Assembly: GCF_024756255.1 (NCBI RefSeq)
Contig: NZ_JANUHB010000006.1
Location: 62,001 to 126,000, forward strand
DNA: 64,000 nucleotides
Direction of reading: 5' to 3'
Source: Massilia agilis
GTDB lineage: Bacteria; Pseudomonadota; Gammaproteobacteria; Burkholderiales; Burkholderiaceae_D
The position numbers and the translations under genes were made by a program. The first letter of the stretch is position 1. The number at the start of each line of letters is the position of its first letter. This document shows, in pieces, positions 35,701-45,754 of this stretch. The notes under the pieces were generated by a model that did not search any database, was not told the origin of the DNA, and was given only the letters and a program-made list of their open reading frames with translations.

Positions 35701-37457
35701 ACTCGGCCGACCAGATCCAGATCAAGATGGCGCAGGGCGCCAAGCCGGGCGAAGGCGGCCAGCTGCCGGGCCACAAGGTGTCGGAATACATCGCGTCCTT
35801 GCGCTTCTCGGTGCCGGGCGTGGGCCTGATCTCGCCGCCGCCGCACCACGACATCTACTCGATCGAGGACCTGGCGCAGCTGATCCACGACCTGAAGAAC
35901 GCCAACCCGACCGCGTCGATCTCGGTCAAGCTGGTGTCCGAAGTGGGCATCGGCACCGTGGCCGCGGGCGTGTCCAAGGCCAAGGCCGACCACCTGGTGG
36001 TGGCTGGCCATGACGGCGGCACCGGCGCTTCGCCGCTGTCGTCGGTCAAGCACGCCGGCACGCCGTGGGAGCTGGGCCTGGCCGAAACCCAGCAGACGCT
36101 GGTGCTCAACGGCCTGCGCAGCCGCATCCGCGTGCAGGCTGACGGCCAGATGAAGACCGGCCGCGACGTCGTCATCGCCGCCATGCTGGGCGCGGACGAA
36201 ATCGGCTTTGCGACCGCGCCGCTGGTGGTGGAAGGCTGCGTCATGATGCGCAAGTGCCACCTGAACACCTGCCCGGTGGGCGTGGCCACGCAGGACCCGG
36301 TGCTGCGCGCCAAGTTCTCGGGCAAGCCGGAGCACGTGGTGAACTACTTCTTCTTCGTGGCCGAGGAAGCCCGCCAGCTCATGGCGCAGCTGGGCATCCG
36401 CTCCTACGACGAACTGATCGGCCGCGCCGACCTGCTCGACAAGTCGAAGGCGATCAACCACTGGAAGGCGCAGGGCCTGGACTTCTCGAACATCTTCTTC
36501 CAGCCGAAGACCGACACGCGTCACCAGATCTACCACAGCGACGCGCAGGACCACGGCCTGGACCGCGCGCTCGACCACAAGCTGATCGCGCAGGCCAAGG
36601 CCGCGCTGGAGAAGGGCGAGCGCGTCTCGTTCATCTCGCCGGTGCGCAACGTCAACCGCACCGTCGGCACCATGCTGTCGGGCGAAGTGGCCAAGCGCTA
36701 CGGTCACGCCGGCCTGCCGGACGACTCGATCCACATCCAGCTGCAAGGCACCGCCGGCCAGTCGGCTGCGGCCTTCCTGGCGAGCGGCATCACGATCGAC
36801 CTGGTCGGCGAAGGCAACGACTACGTGGGCAAGGGCCTGTCGGGCGGCCGCATCATCGTGCGCCCGAACACCGAGTTCCGCGGCTGGGCGGTGGATAACA
36901 TCATCGTCGGCAACACCGTGCTGTACGGCGCGATCGCGGGCGAAGCCTTCTTCAACGGCGTGGCCGGCGAGCGCTTCGCGGTGCGTAACTCGGGCGCCAC
37001 CACGGTGGTGGAAGGCTGCGGCGACCACGGCTGCGAGTACATGACCGGCGGTACGGTCGTGGTGCTGGGCGACACCGGGCGCAACTTTGCGGCCGGCATG
37101 TCGGGCGGCGTGGCCTACGTGTACGACCCGAAAGGCGAGTTCGCCGGCAAGTGCAACACCGCGATGGTGGACCTGGTGCCGGTGCTGCCCGAGAAGGAGC
37201 AGAAAGACGTGGCCGGCTGGCACAGCCAAACCCGCGGCGGCGAGCGCGAGCCGGACGAAGTCATCCTGCGTCGCCTGATCGAGCGTCACTTCAAGCACAC
37301 CGGCAGCACGCGCGCGCGCAACCTGCTGGACGACTGGGCCAACAGCCGCGGCAAGTTCGTGAAGGTCTTCCCGACCGAATACAAGCGTGCGCTGGAAGAG
37401 ATGCACAACAGCAGCATGGAAGAGGCCAACGACGCGGCCGAGCAGGAAGCGGCGTAA
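32751..37457 (+). CDS. gltB: Glutamate synthase (NADPH) large subunit
   Basis: A 1568-residue alpha subunit of NADPH-glutamate synthase, which makes two glutamates from glutamine and 2-oxoglutarate. Domains in order: the class-II glutaminase domain, whose nucleophile C16 ([13 protein letters not shown]) is exposed after propeptide removal; a central linker domain; the FMN/synthase barrel with [10 protein letters not shown] and [17 protein letters not shown]; the [3Fe-4S] cysteines C1163, C1169 and C1174 in [15 protein letters not shown]; and the C-terminal right-handed beta-helix ([27 protein letters not shown]). A promoter candidate lies just upstream. gltD follows after 152 bp containing a repeat pair. 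Confidence 0.98.
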   Translation: MIAQGLYDPVNEHDACGVGFVAHIKGNKSHSIIEQGLMILKNLDHRGAVGADPLMGDGAGILIQIPDQYFRDEMAKQGIELPPPGEYGVGMVFLPKEHASRIACEQEIERAVRIEGQVVLGWRDVPVDETMPMSPTVKAKEPVIRQIFIGRGPDIMVTDALERKLYVIRKSSGHAIQALKLIHGKEFFVPSMSARTIVYKGLLLADQVGVYFKDLQDSRCISALALVHQRFSTNTFPEWPLAHPYRLIAHNGEINTVKGNFNWTRAREGMLKSAVLGDDLPKLFPLIYEGQSDTACFDNALELLVMSGYPIAQAMMMMIPEAWENHSLMDDNRRAFYEYHAAMMEPWDGPAAMAFTDGRHIGGTLDRNGLRPARYVVTEDDLVVMASESGVLPIPESKIVKKWRLQPGKMFLIDLEAGRIIDDKELKDTYANAKPYKAWIKSVRIKLGDIKLAGSHAAAQAQGEKAAASLLDRQQAFGYTQEDLKFLMAPMALLAEEATGSMGNDSPLAVMSNKLKPLYNYFKQLFAQVTNPPIDPIREAMVMSLVSFIGPKPNLLDTNNVNPPMRLEVSQPILGFEDMARLRNISSHTGGKFKSYELNICYPVSWGKEGIEASLASLCAEAVDAVKSGHNILIVSDRKVDAGQVAIPALLATSTIHQHLVARGVRASTGLVVETGSARETHHFALLAGYGAEAVHPYLALETLAELAAHLPHEMSAEKAIANYTKAIGKGLMKVMSKMGISTYMSYCGAQIFEAVGLNKELVNKYFRGTASGVEGIGLFDVAEEALRLHGLAFGKDPLLANALDVGGEYAYRVRGEDHVWTPDAIAKLQHSTRANNFNTYKEYAQIINDQSRRHLTLRGLFEFKIDPAKAIPLDEVEPAKEIVKRFATGAMSLGSISTEAHATLAVAMNRIGGKSNTGEGGEDPLRYVNEFKGIKISKGETLASVLGKDRVVADIPLLEGDSLRSKIKQVASGRFGVTAEYLNSADQIQIKMAQGAKPGEGGQLPGHKVSEYIASLRFSVPGVGLISPPPHHDIYSIEDLAQLIHDLKNANPTASISVKLVSEVGIGTVAAGVSKAKADHLVVAGHDGGTGASPLSSVKHAGTPWELGLAETQQTLVLNGLRSRIRVQADGQMKTGRDVVIAAMLGADEIGFATAPLVVEGCVMMRKCHLNTCPVGVATQDPVLRAKFSGKPEHVVNYFFFVAEEARQLMAQLGIRSYDELIGRADLLDKSKAINHWKAQGLDFSNIFFQPKTDTRHQIYHSDAQDHGLDRALDHKLIAQAKAALEKGERVSFISPVRNVNRTVGTMLSGEVAKRYGHAGLPDDSIHIQLQGTAGQSAAAFLASGITIDLVGEGNDYVGKGLSGGRIIVRPNTEFRGWAVDNIIVGNTVLYGAIAGEAFFNGVAGERFAVRNSGATTVVEGCGDHGCEYMTGGTVVVLGDTGRNFAAGMSGGVAYVYDPKGEFAGKCNTAMVDLVPVLPEKEQKDVAGWHSQTRGGEREPDEVILRRLIERHFKHTGSTRARNLLDDWANSRGKFVKVFPTEYKRALEEMHNSSMEEANDAAEQEAA

Positions 37458-37477
37458 GCATTAGACGAAAAGTGAGC

Positions 37478-37580
37478 ACGTCGTCCCCGCGTAGGCGGGG
37501 ACCCATAGACCGGGCGCAGTACTGCCAGGGTCGCGTTTCACGAAACTCAGCATGGGTCCCCGCCTTCGCGGGGACGACGT
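37478..37580. repeat. Family A palindromic repeat pair, copy 4, between gltB and gltD
   Basis: The left unit (37478-37510) has stem GTCCCCGC / GCGGGGAC and the right inverted unit (37547-37580) has TCAGCATGGGTCCCCGCC / GCGGGGACGACG. It fills the gap between the two subunit genes of one enzyme. Confidence 0.88.
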
Positions 37581-37609
37581 GCAGAGGGTGCGAATAAAGG
37601 ACAAAACAC

Positions 37610-39073
37610 GTGGGTAAAATCACAGGCTTCATGGAATTTCAGCGTCAGGAAGAGGGCCACCTCGACCCGACCCAACGCGTCAAGAACTACAAGGAGTTCG
37701 TACTGACGCTGACCGATGCGCAGGCCAAGGTGCAGGGCGCGCGCTGCATGGATTGCGGCATCCCGTTCTGCAACACCGGCTGCCCGGTCAACAACCAGAT
37801 CCCGGACTGGAACGACCTGGTCTATCACGGCAACTACCGTGGGGCGCTGGACAACCTGCACTCGACCAACAACTTCCCCGAGGTCACCGGCCGCATCTGC
37901 CCGGCCCCGTGCGAGGCCGCCTGCACGCTGAACTTCAACAGCGAGGCAGTCGGCATCAAGTCGATCGAGCGCAAGATCGCCGACACCGGCTGGGAGCATG
38001 GCTGGATCGTGCCGCAGCCGGCGCTCGAAAAGACTGGCAAGAAGGTCGCCGTGGTCGGCTCCGGCCCCGCGGGCCTGGCTGCCGCACAACAGCTGGCACG
38101 CGCCGGCCACGACGTGACCGTGTTCGAGAAGAGCGACCGCATCGGCGGCCTGCTGCGCTACGGCATCCCTGACTTCAAGATGGAGAAGGGCCTGATCGAC
38201 CGCCGCGTCGAGCAGATGAAAGCCGAAGGCGTGACCTTCCGCACCAGCACCCTGATCGGCAAGGACTTCCCGGCCACCGTGTCGAACATGGCGCGCGAGA
38301 CCATCTTCCCGGAAGACCTGGAAGGCCAGTTTGACGCCATCATCCTGGCCGGCGGCGCCGAGCAGCCGCGCGACTTGCCGGTGCCGGGCCGCGAGCTCAA
38401 GGGCGTGCACTTCGCGATGGATTTCCTGCCGCAGCAGAACCGCGTGAACGCCGGCGACAAGGTCAAGGACCAGATCAAGGCCACCGGCAAGCACGTGGTC
38501 GTGATCGGCGGCGGCGACACCGGCTCCGACTGTGTGGGCACCTCCAACCGCCACGGCGCGGCCTCGATCACCCAGTTCGAGCTGATGCCGATGCCGCCCG
38601 AGCACGAGAACAAGCCGCTGGTGTGGCCGTACTGGCCGACCAAGCTGCGTACCTCGTCCTCGCACGAAGAGGGCTGCGAGCGCGAATTTGCGGTCGCGAC
38701 CAAGCGCTTCGAGGGCAAGAACGGCAAGGTCGAGAAGCTCATCGCCTGCCACGTCGAGTGGAAGGACGGCAAGATGACCGAAGTGCCGAACTCGGAATTC
38801 GAGATGAAGGCCGACCTGGTGTTCCTGGCCATGGGCTTCGTTTCGCCGGTGCAGCAGGTGCTGGACGCATTCGGCGTGCAGAAGGACGCGCGCGGCAACG
38901 CCCGTGCGACGGTGGACGGCGAGAACGCCTACGCAACCTCGTCGCCCAAGATCTTCGCGGCCGGCGACATGCGCCGCGGCCAGTCGCTGGTGGTGTGGGC
39001 GATCCGCGAAGGCCGCCAGTGTGCGCGCGCAGTGGACGAGTTCCTGATGGGCTCGTCGGTATTGCCGCGCTAA
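37610..39073 (+). CDS. gltD: Glutamate synthase (NADPH) small subunit
   Basis: A 487-residue beta subunit that takes electrons from NADPH and passes them through FAD and iron-sulfur centres to GltB. The N-terminal cysteines (C46, C49, C54, C58 in [16 protein letters not shown], plus CPAPCEAAC) ligate [4Fe-4S] clusters. The FAD site [15 protein letters not shown] and the NADPH site [12 protein letters not shown] follow, and the C-terminal [21 protein letters not shown] closes the FAD site. The GTG at 37610 ([11 protein letters not shown]) is the start. It reads in the same direction as gltB and is convergent, with only a 2-base gap, to the small membrane protein gene downstream. Confidence 0.97.
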   Translation: MGKITGFMEFQRQEEGHLDPTQRVKNYKEFVLTLTDAQAKVQGARCMDCGIPFCNTGCPVNNQIPDWNDLVYHGNYRGALDNLHSTNNFPEVTGRICPAPCEAACTLNFNSEAVGIKSIERKIADTGWEHGWIVPQPALEKTGKKVAVVGSGPAGLAAAQQLARAGHDVTVFEKSDRIGGLLRYGIPDFKMEKGLIDRRVEQMKAEGVTFRTSTLIGKDFPATVSNMARETIFPEDLEGQFDAIILAGGAEQPRDLPVPGRELKGVHFAMDFLPQQNRVNAGDKVKDQIKATGKHVVVIGGGDTGSDCVGTSNRHGAASITQFELMPMPPEHENKPLVWPYWPTKLRTSSSHEEGCEREFAVATKRFEGKNGKVEKLIACHVEWKDGKMTEVPNSEFEMKADLVFLAMGFVSPVQQVLDAFGVQKDARGNARATVDGENAYATSSPKIFAAGDMRRGQSLVVWAIREGRQCARAVDEFLMGSSVLPR

Positions 39074-39075
39074 GG

Positions 39076-39411
39076 CTATTTCGGTGGGACGGGTGCCGGC
39101 GCAACGCCGGCCCCGCCCGGGATCGTAATGATGATCGGCGCCGGCTGGGGTTGCGGCGCCTTGCTGAAGTAGGTCAGCAAGCCAACCGTCAGGCCGACCA
39201 CGGCGATGGCCAGGCCGATGGCCCACTTGATCAGGTCCGCCGTATTCTTGTGCATCTCGGCACGCATCTCTGCGCGCAGCACCGCCATCTCTGCACGCAG
39301 CTCGGCGAAACCGGTCCTGACGACTCCTTCGAAGTCGGCCAGGCGAGCATATACCTCGGCTTTCACGGCCGTTACCTTTGCATCCACTTCTTCGCGCGTC
39401 ACGTCGCTCAT
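39076..39411 (-). CDS. Small coiled-coil, single-pass membrane protein
   Basis: A 111-residue protein if started at the ATG at 39411 (MSDVTREEVDAKV). Residues about 5-60 form a charged heptad-type coiled coil (VKAEVYARLADFEGVV, LRAEMAVLRAEMRAEM). One membrane helix follows (LIKWAIGLAIAVVGLTVGLLTYF, about 68-90) and then a Pro/Ala-rich tail (PQPQPAPIIITIPGG). The layout resembles DUF1640-like or phage-associated coiled-coil membrane proteins, but I cannot name a function. Its stop is 2 bases from the gltD stop on the opposite strand. Confidence 0.75.
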   Translation of the reverse strand: MSDVTREEVDAKVTAVKAEVYARLADFEGVVRTGFAELRAEMAVLRAEMRAEMHKNTADLIKWAIGLAIAVVGLTVGLLTYFSKAPQPQPAPIIITIPGGAGVAPAPVPPK

Positions 39412-39829
39412 GAAGCCATGATTCGGTCTTAAGAAAGGAATGTCAATCGTGCCAGGCATGGGTTAGCGCACGGTCAAGCCGGTTGCCGCCGTGCACGCAA
39501 AGAAGCCGGTCGCAGCCCGCTCGCTTCTTGCCCCATGGAAATAACTGTCAACCTCGTACCCACCCTTAATAGTGCACGCACGCACCATTATTGACGCACC
39601 GCAACAGGAGCTAACCTTCGCGAATGTATGTTAAAATCCCTCGCCGTTTTGAAGCTTGGGAAATATGCATATCTCAAGAAAAACAACTACTTACGGTGCG
39701 GAAATATCTGACTCGACGGTTATTAATGTTGTATTATCACGTCGATATCGCCTGCTAGATTGAGGTGTCGCCAGCAGAGATTGCCGTTTCTGCACTACAA
39801 TACGTGATTCCCCAAAAACCAATAGCACT
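39412..39829. other. 418-bp intergenic region upstream of the mla operon
   Basis: This gap is visibly more A+T-rich than its surroundings, especially 39,600-39,800. It contains an imperfect dyad around TAATAGTGC...CACCATTATT (about 39567-39595) and TACAAT at 39796-39801 as a possible -10 box about 30 bases before the mlaF GTG, with no good -35. A 44-codon frame at 39624-39758 has no convincing ribosome site. I see no RNA gene or repeat. It probably holds the promoters of the mla operon and of the divergent small membrane protein. Confidence 0.5.
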
Positions 39830-40633
39830 GTGTCCAATCTTGTCGAAATCCGCGACCTGCATTTCGCGTACGGGTCGCGCCCCATCCTGCAGAACCTGCG
39901 CATGGACTTCCCGCGCGGCAAGCTCATTGCCGTCATGGGCGGGTCGGGCTGCGGCAAGACCACGGTGCTGCGCCTGATCGGTGGCCAGATCCGCGCCCAG
40001 CAGGGCACGATCAAGGTGGCCGGCAAGGTCGTCGGCGACCTCGACACCGAGGAGCTGTACGGCCTGCGCCGCAAGATGGGCATGCTGTTCCAGTTCGGCG
40101 CGCTGTTCACCGACCTGTCCGTATTCGACAACGTGGCGTTCCCGCTGCGCGAGCACACCGACCTGCCGGAAGAGCTCATCCGCGACCTGGTGCTGATGAA
40201 GCTGCACGCGGTCGGCCTGCGCAACGCGCACAAGCTCAAGCCCAGCGAGATCTCGGGCGGCATGGCGCGCCGCGTGGCGCTGGCGCGCGCCATCGCGCTC
40301 GACCCCGAGCTGATCATGTACGACGAGCCGTTCGCCGGCCTGGACCCGATCTCGATGGGCGTCACCGCGAACCTGATCCGCAACCTGAACGACACCCTCG
40401 GCTCGACCTCGATCCTGGTTTCGCATGACGTGCACGAAACCTTCGCGATCGCCGATTACGTTTATTTCATGTCGTCAGGAAAAATCGTCGCCGAGGGCAC
40501 GCCGGCCGAAATGCGCGCCTCGGACGATCCGTACGTGAAACAATTCGTGAACGCTGCCCCCGATGGCCCGGTGCCGTTCCATTATCCCGGCAAGTCGCTG
40601 GCCGAGGACCTTGGCCTTGGGAGCCCGGCATGA
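39830..40633 (+). CDS. mlaF: Phospholipid transport ATPase MlaF
   Basis: A 267-residue ABC ATPase of the Mla system, which moves phospholipids between the outer and inner membranes. Walker A GGSGCGKTT, Q-loop FQFGALFTDLSVFDNVAFP (the phrase typical of MlaF), signature SGGMARRVALARA, Walker B LIMYDEPFAGLD and the H-loop SHDVHE are all present. It starts with GTG and no clear Shine-Dalgarno. Its TGA overlaps the mlaE ATG by 4 bases. The C-terminal tail (FHYPGKSLAEDL) is also family-typical. It is the first gene of the mlaFEDACB operon. Confidence 0.97.
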   Translation: MSNLVEIRDLHFAYGSRPILQNLRMDFPRGKLIAVMGGSGCGKTTVLRLIGGQIRAQQGTIKVAGKVVGDLDTEELYGLRRKMGMLFQFGALFTDLSVFDNVAFPLREHTDLPEELIRDLVLMKLHAVGLRNAHKLKPSEISGGMARRVALARAIALDPELIMYDEPFAGLDPISMGVTANLIRNLNDTLGSTSILVSHDVHETFAIADYVYFMSSGKIVAEGTPAEMRASDDPYVKQFVNAAPDGPVPFHYPGKSLAEDLGLGSPA

Positions 40634-41412
40634 TCACCGATACGCTGGCCTTCATCGGCGACTTCGTGCTGGGCCTGTTCGCCCGGATCGGCTTCGTCAC
40701 CCGCTCGTTCTTCAACCTGCTGGGCAAGATGCCGGGGGCGCTGCGGCGTCCGGCCCTGATTTCTGAACAGATCCATTTCATCGGCAACTATTCCTTGCTG
40801 ATCATTGCCGTGTCCGGCATGTTCGTCGGCATGGTGCTGGCCTTGCAGGGTTACTACATCCTGAGCCAGTTCGGCGCCTCCGAAAAACTGGGGGAAATGG
40901 TGGCCCTGTCGCTGCTGCGCGAGCTTGGCCCGGTGGTCACGGCGCTGCTGTTCGCCGGCCGCGCCGGGACCTCGCTCACCGCCGAGATCGGCCTGATGAA
41001 GGCCGGCGAGCAGCTGTCGGCGATGGAAATGATGGCGGTCAATCCGATCCAGCGCGTGCTGGCGCCCCGTTTCTGGGGTGGACTGGTCGCCATGCCGATC
41101 CTGGCCACCGTGTTCTCCGCCATTGGCGTGATCGGCGGCTACGTGGTCGGCGTGCAGTTGATCGGCGTGGACGAGGGCGCGTTCTGGTCGCAGATGCAGG
41201 CCAATATCGACGTGCAGTACGACGTGCTGAACGGGGTGCTCAAGAGCGTTGTGTTTGGCGCGGCCGTGACCTTCACCGCGCTGTTCCAGGGTTACGAGGC
41301 GCAGCCGACGCCGGAGGGAGTCTCGCGCGCCACCACCCGCACCGTCGTGGTGGCCTCGCTGATGGTGCTTGGGCTGGACTTCATCATGACCGCCCTGATG
41401 TTCAACAGGTAA
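40630..41412 (+). CDS. mlaE: Phospholipid transport permease MlaE
   Basis: A 260-residue inner-membrane permease with about five or six hydrophobic segments. Family phrases: NYSLLIIAVSGMFVGMVLALQGYY, VALSLLRELGPVVTALLFAGRAGTSLTAEIG and the conserved EIGLMKAGEQLSAMEMMAVNP coupling region that contacts MlaF. It overlaps mlaF by 4 bases (ATGA), so translation is coupled. It works as a dimer with two MlaF and a hexamer of MlaD. The gap to mlaD is 44 bases with AGGAAAA before the next ATG. Confidence 0.97.
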   Translation: MITDTLAFIGDFVLGLFARIGFVTRSFFNLLGKMPGALRRPALISEQIHFIGNYSLLIIAVSGMFVGMVLALQGYYILSQFGASEKLGEMVALSLLRELGPVVTALLFAGRAGTSLTAEIGLMKAGEQLSAMEMMAVNPIQRVLAPRFWGGLVAMPILATVFSAIGVIGGYVVGVQLIGVDEGAFWSQMQANIDVQYDVLNGVLKSVVFGAAVTFTALFQGYEAQPTPEGVSRATTRTVVVASLMVLGLDFIMTALMFNR

Positions 41413-41456
41413 ATGTGTTGGCTGCGCGCGGCGCGGCTCTCTGATTAGGAAAAAGT

Positions 41457-41939
41457 ATGCATCGCAAAATTATCGACGTCTGGGTGGGCCTGTTTGTCGT
41501 GCTCGGCGCCTTGGCCTTGCTGTTCCTGGCCCTGAAGGCCGGCAACATGAGCACCATCTCGTTCACCAAGACCTATGCCGTCACCGCCAAGTTCGACAAC
41601 ATCGGCGGCCTCAAGCCGCAGGCGCCGGTCAAGAGCGCGGGCGTGGTGGTCGGGCGCGTGGGCGACATCAATTTTGACGACAAGTCCTTCCAGGCCCTGG
41701 TGCGCCTCGACCTGCAGCCGCAGTACAAGTTTCCCAAGGATAGCTCGCTGAAGATCCTGACCGCGGGCCTCTTGGGCGAGCAGTACGTCGGCATCGAGCC
41801 GGGCGGCGACACCAACAACCTGGTCGATGGCGATCGCATTGCCCACACCCAGTCCGCCGCGGTGCTGGAAGACCTGATCAACCAGTTCATCTACAACAAG
41901 GCTGCCGAAGGCGGCAAGGAAGGGGGCGCCCAGCAATGA
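41457..41939 (+). CDS. mlaD: Phospholipid-binding MCE protein MlaD
   Basis: A 160-residue periplasmic MCE-domain protein anchored by one N-terminal helix (VWVGLFVVLGALALLFLALKAG). The MCE core runs from about 38 to 115 (YAVTAKFDNIGGLKPQAPVKSAGVVVGRV, LTAGLLGEQYVGIEPGG), and a short C-terminal helix (AAVLEDLINQFIYNKA) forms the central pore of the hexamer. Its TGA overlaps the mlaA ATG by 4 bases. It lies in the fixed F-E-D-A-C-B order. Confidence 0.97.
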   Translation: MHRKIIDVWVGLFVVLGALALLFLALKAGNMSTISFTKTYAVTAKFDNIGGLKPQAPVKSAGVVVGRVGDINFDDKSFQALVRLDLQPQYKFPKDSSLKILTAGLLGEQYVGIEPGGDTNNLVDGDRIAHTQSAAVLEDLINQFIYNKAAEGGKEGGAQQ

Positions 41940-42814
41940 TCCGCCAGCTGTCCCTCTTCGGTGGCGTGGCCGCCTCCGTCCTGCTCACCGGCTGCGCAAC
42001 GCCGGCCAACCCGCAGGACCCGCTCGAGAAGTTCAACCGCGCCGTGTTCACCTTCAACGACACCGTGGACCGCGCCGCGCTCAAGCCGGCCGCCACGCTG
42101 TACAAGGAGCACACCCCGAGCTTTGTGCAGACCGGGGTGAACAATTTCTTCGGCAACCTGACCGATGCCTGGAGCGGGGTGAACAATCTTGCCCAGGCAA
42201 AAGGGCGAGATGGCATGAACGACCTGACCCGTTTTGCCTTCAACTCGACCTTCGGCATTTTCGGGGTGCTCGACATTGCCACCCCCGCAGGGTTGCGTAA
42301 ACACAACGAAGACCTGGGCCAGACGCTCGGCTACTGGGGCGTGCCAAGCGGGCCCTACTTGATGTTGCCGATCCTGGGCCCATCTACCGTGCGTGATACC
42401 GTTGCCCTTCCGGCCGACTTGTGGGGCGACCCGTGGTCGCACAAGATGCCGGTCAACTGGCGCAACGTCGGCATCGGCGTGCGTGCGGTGGACCAGCGCG
42501 CATCGATCCTGGACGCGTCCAACTTGCTGGAAGAGGCAGCGCTCGACCGCTACGAGTTCATCCGCGACGGCTACCTGCAGCGCCGCGCCAGCCGCGTCTA
42601 CGACGACGAGCGCTCGCAGGAAAAGCACGAGAAGCGGCTGCGCCAGCAGGGGCAGCATGAAGAGCAGGAGCCCAGCGGCAAGGTCGATATGAAAGACGCC
42701 TACGGCGACGACGAGGCCAGCGGCAAGGTCGACATGAAGAAGGCCTACGGCGACGAGGGCGATGCTGCGCCGCCGCCGCAGGCTGCGCCGTCATCCAAAG
42801 AACCGCAAAAGTAG
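41936..42814 (+). CDS. mlaA: MlaA/VacJ outer-membrane lipoprotein with repeat tail
   Basis: A 292-residue lipoprotein that removes misplaced phospholipids from the outer leaflet. The lipobox LLTGC puts the lipidated cysteine at about residue 20. The VacJ core follows: DPLEKFNRAVFTFNDTVDRAALKP, FFGNLTDAWSGVNNLAQ, FNSTFGIFGVLDIAT, LGYWGVPSGPYLMLPILGPSTVRD and LDASNLLEEAALDRYEFIRDGYLQRR. After about residue 220 comes an unusual acidic/basic tail with a tandem repeat (SGKVDMKDAYGDDEA / SGKVDMKKAYGDEGD) and a Pro/Ala end. It overlaps mlaD by 4 bases. A GC-rich hairpin of about 30 bases lies in the 68-bp gap before mlaC. Confidence 0.96.
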   Translation: MIRQLSLFGGVAASVLLTGCATPANPQDPLEKFNRAVFTFNDTVDRAALKPAATLYKEHTPSFVQTGVNNFFGNLTDAWSGVNNLAQAKGRDGMNDLTRFAFNSTFGIFGVLDIATPAGLRKHNEDLGQTLGYWGVPSGPYLMLPILGPSTVRDTVALPADLWGDPWSHKMPVNWRNVGIGVRAVDQRASILDASNLLEEAALDRYEFIRDGYLQRRASRVYDDERSQEKHEKRLRQQGQHEEQEPSGKVDMKDAYGDDEASGKVDMKKAYGDEGDAAPPPQAAPSSKEPQK

Positions 42815-42882
42815 TTAACACGCCACTGCCGCGCGCCACGAACCGAGCGCGGGCAGCCCCGCTAACGAATGGAAGAATATTT

Positions 42883-43533
42883 ATGAAACCTATCGCACAA
42901 CTGATCGTTACCGTCCCCGCCGCCATGTTCGCGACCGCCGTGCTGGCCGCTCCCGCGCCGGCCTCCGCCGAGGCGCCGGACGTGCTGGTCAAGCGCATCG
43001 CCACCGACGTGATCGACTCGGTCAAGTCGGACAAGGACATCCAGGCCGGCAACCGCAACAAGATCATGGACCTGGTCAACGAGAAGATCCTGCCCTACGT
43101 GGACTCGCAGAAGATGACCCAGCTGGCCGCCGGCCGCTTCTGGCGCCAGGCCACGCCGGAACAGCAGAAGGCCCTGGCCGACGAGTTCCGCACCCTGCTG
43201 GTGTACACCTACTCGGGCGCGCTGGCGCAGATCCGCAACGAGACGCTCGAATTCAAGCCGTTCCGCGCCGACCCGGCCGATACCGAAGTCGAGGTGCGCT
43301 CGCAGGTGAACATGACCCGCGGCGAACCGATCACGCTGAACTACCGCCTGTCCAAGACGCCGCAGGGCTGGAAGATCTTCGACCTGAACGTGCTGGGCGC
43401 GTGGCTGGTCGAGACCTACAAGAGCACCTTCGCGTCCGAGATCAGCAAGGGCGGCGTCGATGGCCTGATCAAGAAGCTCCACGAGCGCAACCAGCAGCTG
43501 GCCAGCAAGCCGCTGCAGGCGCCGAAGAGGTAA
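42883..43533 (+). CDS. mlaC: Periplasmic phospholipid carrier MlaC
   Basis: A 216-residue secreted protein that shuttles phospholipids between MlaA and MlaFEDB. A signal peptide of about 22-29 residues precedes the Tox-REase-like/MlaC core: NKIMDLVNEKILPYVDSQKMTQLAAGRFWRQATPEQQKALADEFRTLLVYTYSGAL, NYRLSKTPQGWKIFDLNVLGAWLVETYKSTFASEI and GGVDGLIKKLHERNQQL, all standard (listed separately, not contiguous). GGAAGA lies upstream of the ATG. mlaB follows 5 bases after the stop. Confidence 0.96.
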   Translation: MKPIAQLIVTVPAAMFATAVLAAPAPASAEAPDVLVKRIATDVIDSVKSDKDIQAGNRNKIMDLVNEKILPYVDSQKMTQLAAGRFWRQATPEQQKALADEFRTLLVYTYSGALAQIRNETLEFKPFRADPADTEVEVRSQVNMTRGEPITLNYRLSKTPQGWKIFDLNVLGAWLVETYKSTFASEISKGGVDGLIKKLHERNQQLASKPLQAPKR

Positions 43534-43538
43534 CCTCC

Positions 43539-43814
43539 ATGGCCGAAGCGAACCCGATGCTGTCGCTCGATGCGCTGACCTTCGCGTCCGGCCGCGCCGC
43601 GCTCGACCAGGGCCTGGCCGCGATCGCCGCCGGCGAGACCGTGTTCGACCTGGGTGGCGTGAAGGCGGCCGATTCGACCGGCGTTGCGGTGATGCTGGCC
43701 TGGCAGCGCCGGGCGCTGGCGGCCGGGCAGCGGCTGTCCTTCATCCACGTGCCGGCCAACGTGCACTCGCTGGCGCGCCTGTACGGCGTGGACGACCTGC
43801 TGCCGGGCAGCTGA
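43539..43814 (+). CDS. mlaB: STAS-domain protein MlaB
   Basis: A 91-residue cytoplasmic STAS-domain protein, the small regulatory subunit that binds MlaF. The family phrase is VFDLGGVKAADSTGVAVMLAWQRRA, with the conserved DSTG loop; RLSFIHVPANVHSLARLYGVDDLLP follows. The ATG at 43539 is chosen: it lies 5 bases after mlaC with AGAGGTAACC upstream. It closes the six-gene mla operon; a repeat pair follows. Confidence 0.93.
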   Translation: MAEANPMLSLDALTFASGRAALDQGLAAIAAGETVFDLGGVKAADSTGVAVMLAWQRRALAAGQRLSFIHVPANVHSLARLYGVDDLLPGS

Positions 43815-43833
43815 AAAACCGGCGCCTTCAGCC

Positions 43834-43953
43834 TCGTCGTCCCGGCGAAGGCCGGGACCCATGCTGAGCTGGCGGGCCTGCGGCGTCAACGCGCATTCAA
43901 CCACGCGGTCCATGGGTCCCCGCCAAGGCGGACGGCGAGTCCGGGGACGACGT
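43834..43953. repeat. Family A palindromic repeat pair, copy 5 (extended-stem variant)
   Basis: The left unit (43834-43868) is standard (GTCCCGGC / GCCGGGAC, CCATGCTGAG). The right unit (43907-43953) is an extended form with AAGGCGGACGGCGAGTCCGG inside, the exact reverse complement of the extension seen in copy 3 at 15333-15352. It lies between mlaB and the ABC exporter. Confidence 0.85.
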
Positions 43954-44057
43954 GGCGCATGTCGTAAATATCCCCACCAGCCTCTTCCAGTTTCGATTTC
44001 CCCTATAATGGGTCGTTTCCCCGCAAGGCGGCCGCTCCTGGCCGGCCTCGAACAAGA

Positions 44058-44965
<908 letters not shown>

Positions 44966-44969
<4 letters not shown>

Positions 44970-45733
44970 GCATGCTGTCCGTGGGTTTCCGCACCCTGTT
45001 CTACAAGGAGACGCTGCGCTTCTGGAAGGTGGCCACGCAGACCATCGCCGCGCCGATCGTCACCTCGATGCTGTACCTCCTCATCTTCGGCAACGTGCTC
45101 GAAGGCCGGGTCGAAATGCTCGAAGGCGTGACCTACACCGCCTTCCTGATCCCGGGCCTGGTGATGATGAGCGTGCTGCAGAACGCGTTCGCCAACTCCT
45201 CGTCCTCGCTGATCCAGTCCAAAATCACCGGCAACCTGGTGTTCATCCTGCTGCCGCCCCTGTCGCATTGGGAGATCATCTCCGCCTACGTGGCGGCCTC
45301 GGTGGTGCGCGGCATCGCGGTGGGCGCCGGTGTCTTTTTGATCACGGCCTGGTTCGCGCACCTGGCGTTCACGGCGCCGCTGTGGATCCTGGTGTTTGCC
45401 TTCCTGGGCGCCGCGATCCTGGGCACGATGGGCGTGATCGCCGGTATCTGGGCCGAGAAATTCGACCAGCTGGCCGCGTTCCAGAACTTCCTGATCATGC
45501 CTGCCACCTTCCTGGCCGGTGTATTCTATTCAATCAAGAAGCTGCCGCCGTTCTGGCTGGCAGTCTCGCATTTCAATCCGTTCTTTTATATGATTGACGG
45601 GTTCCGCTACGGCTTCTTCGGCAAGTCGGATGTCTCGCCCTGGACCAGCCTTGCCATTGTCGCCGTGTTTTTCGCGGTGCTGGCAGCCGTCGCCATCAAC
45701 CTGCTCAAGCGCGGCTACAAGCTGCGCCACTAA
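44966..45733 (+). CDS. ABC-2 type exporter permease (YadH-like)
   Basis: A 255-residue inner-membrane permease with six predicted helices (for example [21 protein letters not shown] region near 140-165). ABC-2 features: [11 protein letters not shown] amphipathic start, [25 protein letters not shown], and [19 protein letters not shown] near the C-terminus. The ATG at 44966 overlaps the ATPase stop. The bolA-like gene starts 21 bases downstream, with AAGGA upstream of its GTG, so co-transcription onward into murA and his is likely. Confidence 0.94.
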
Positions 45734-45754
45734 GAACGCTTTCAAGGAATTATC

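Noticed and set aside
32706-37406. A 1566-codon open frame antisense to gltB.
   Set aside because: It mirrors the codon periodicity of gltB on the opposite strand, has no family features, is rich in His/Gln/Val/Arg as expected from a G/C third-position shadow, and has no ribosome site.
39624-39758. A 44-codon frame in the AT-rich gap before mlaF.
   Set aside because: AGGAG is about 13 bases upstream, too far, and composition is not that of coding sequence here.
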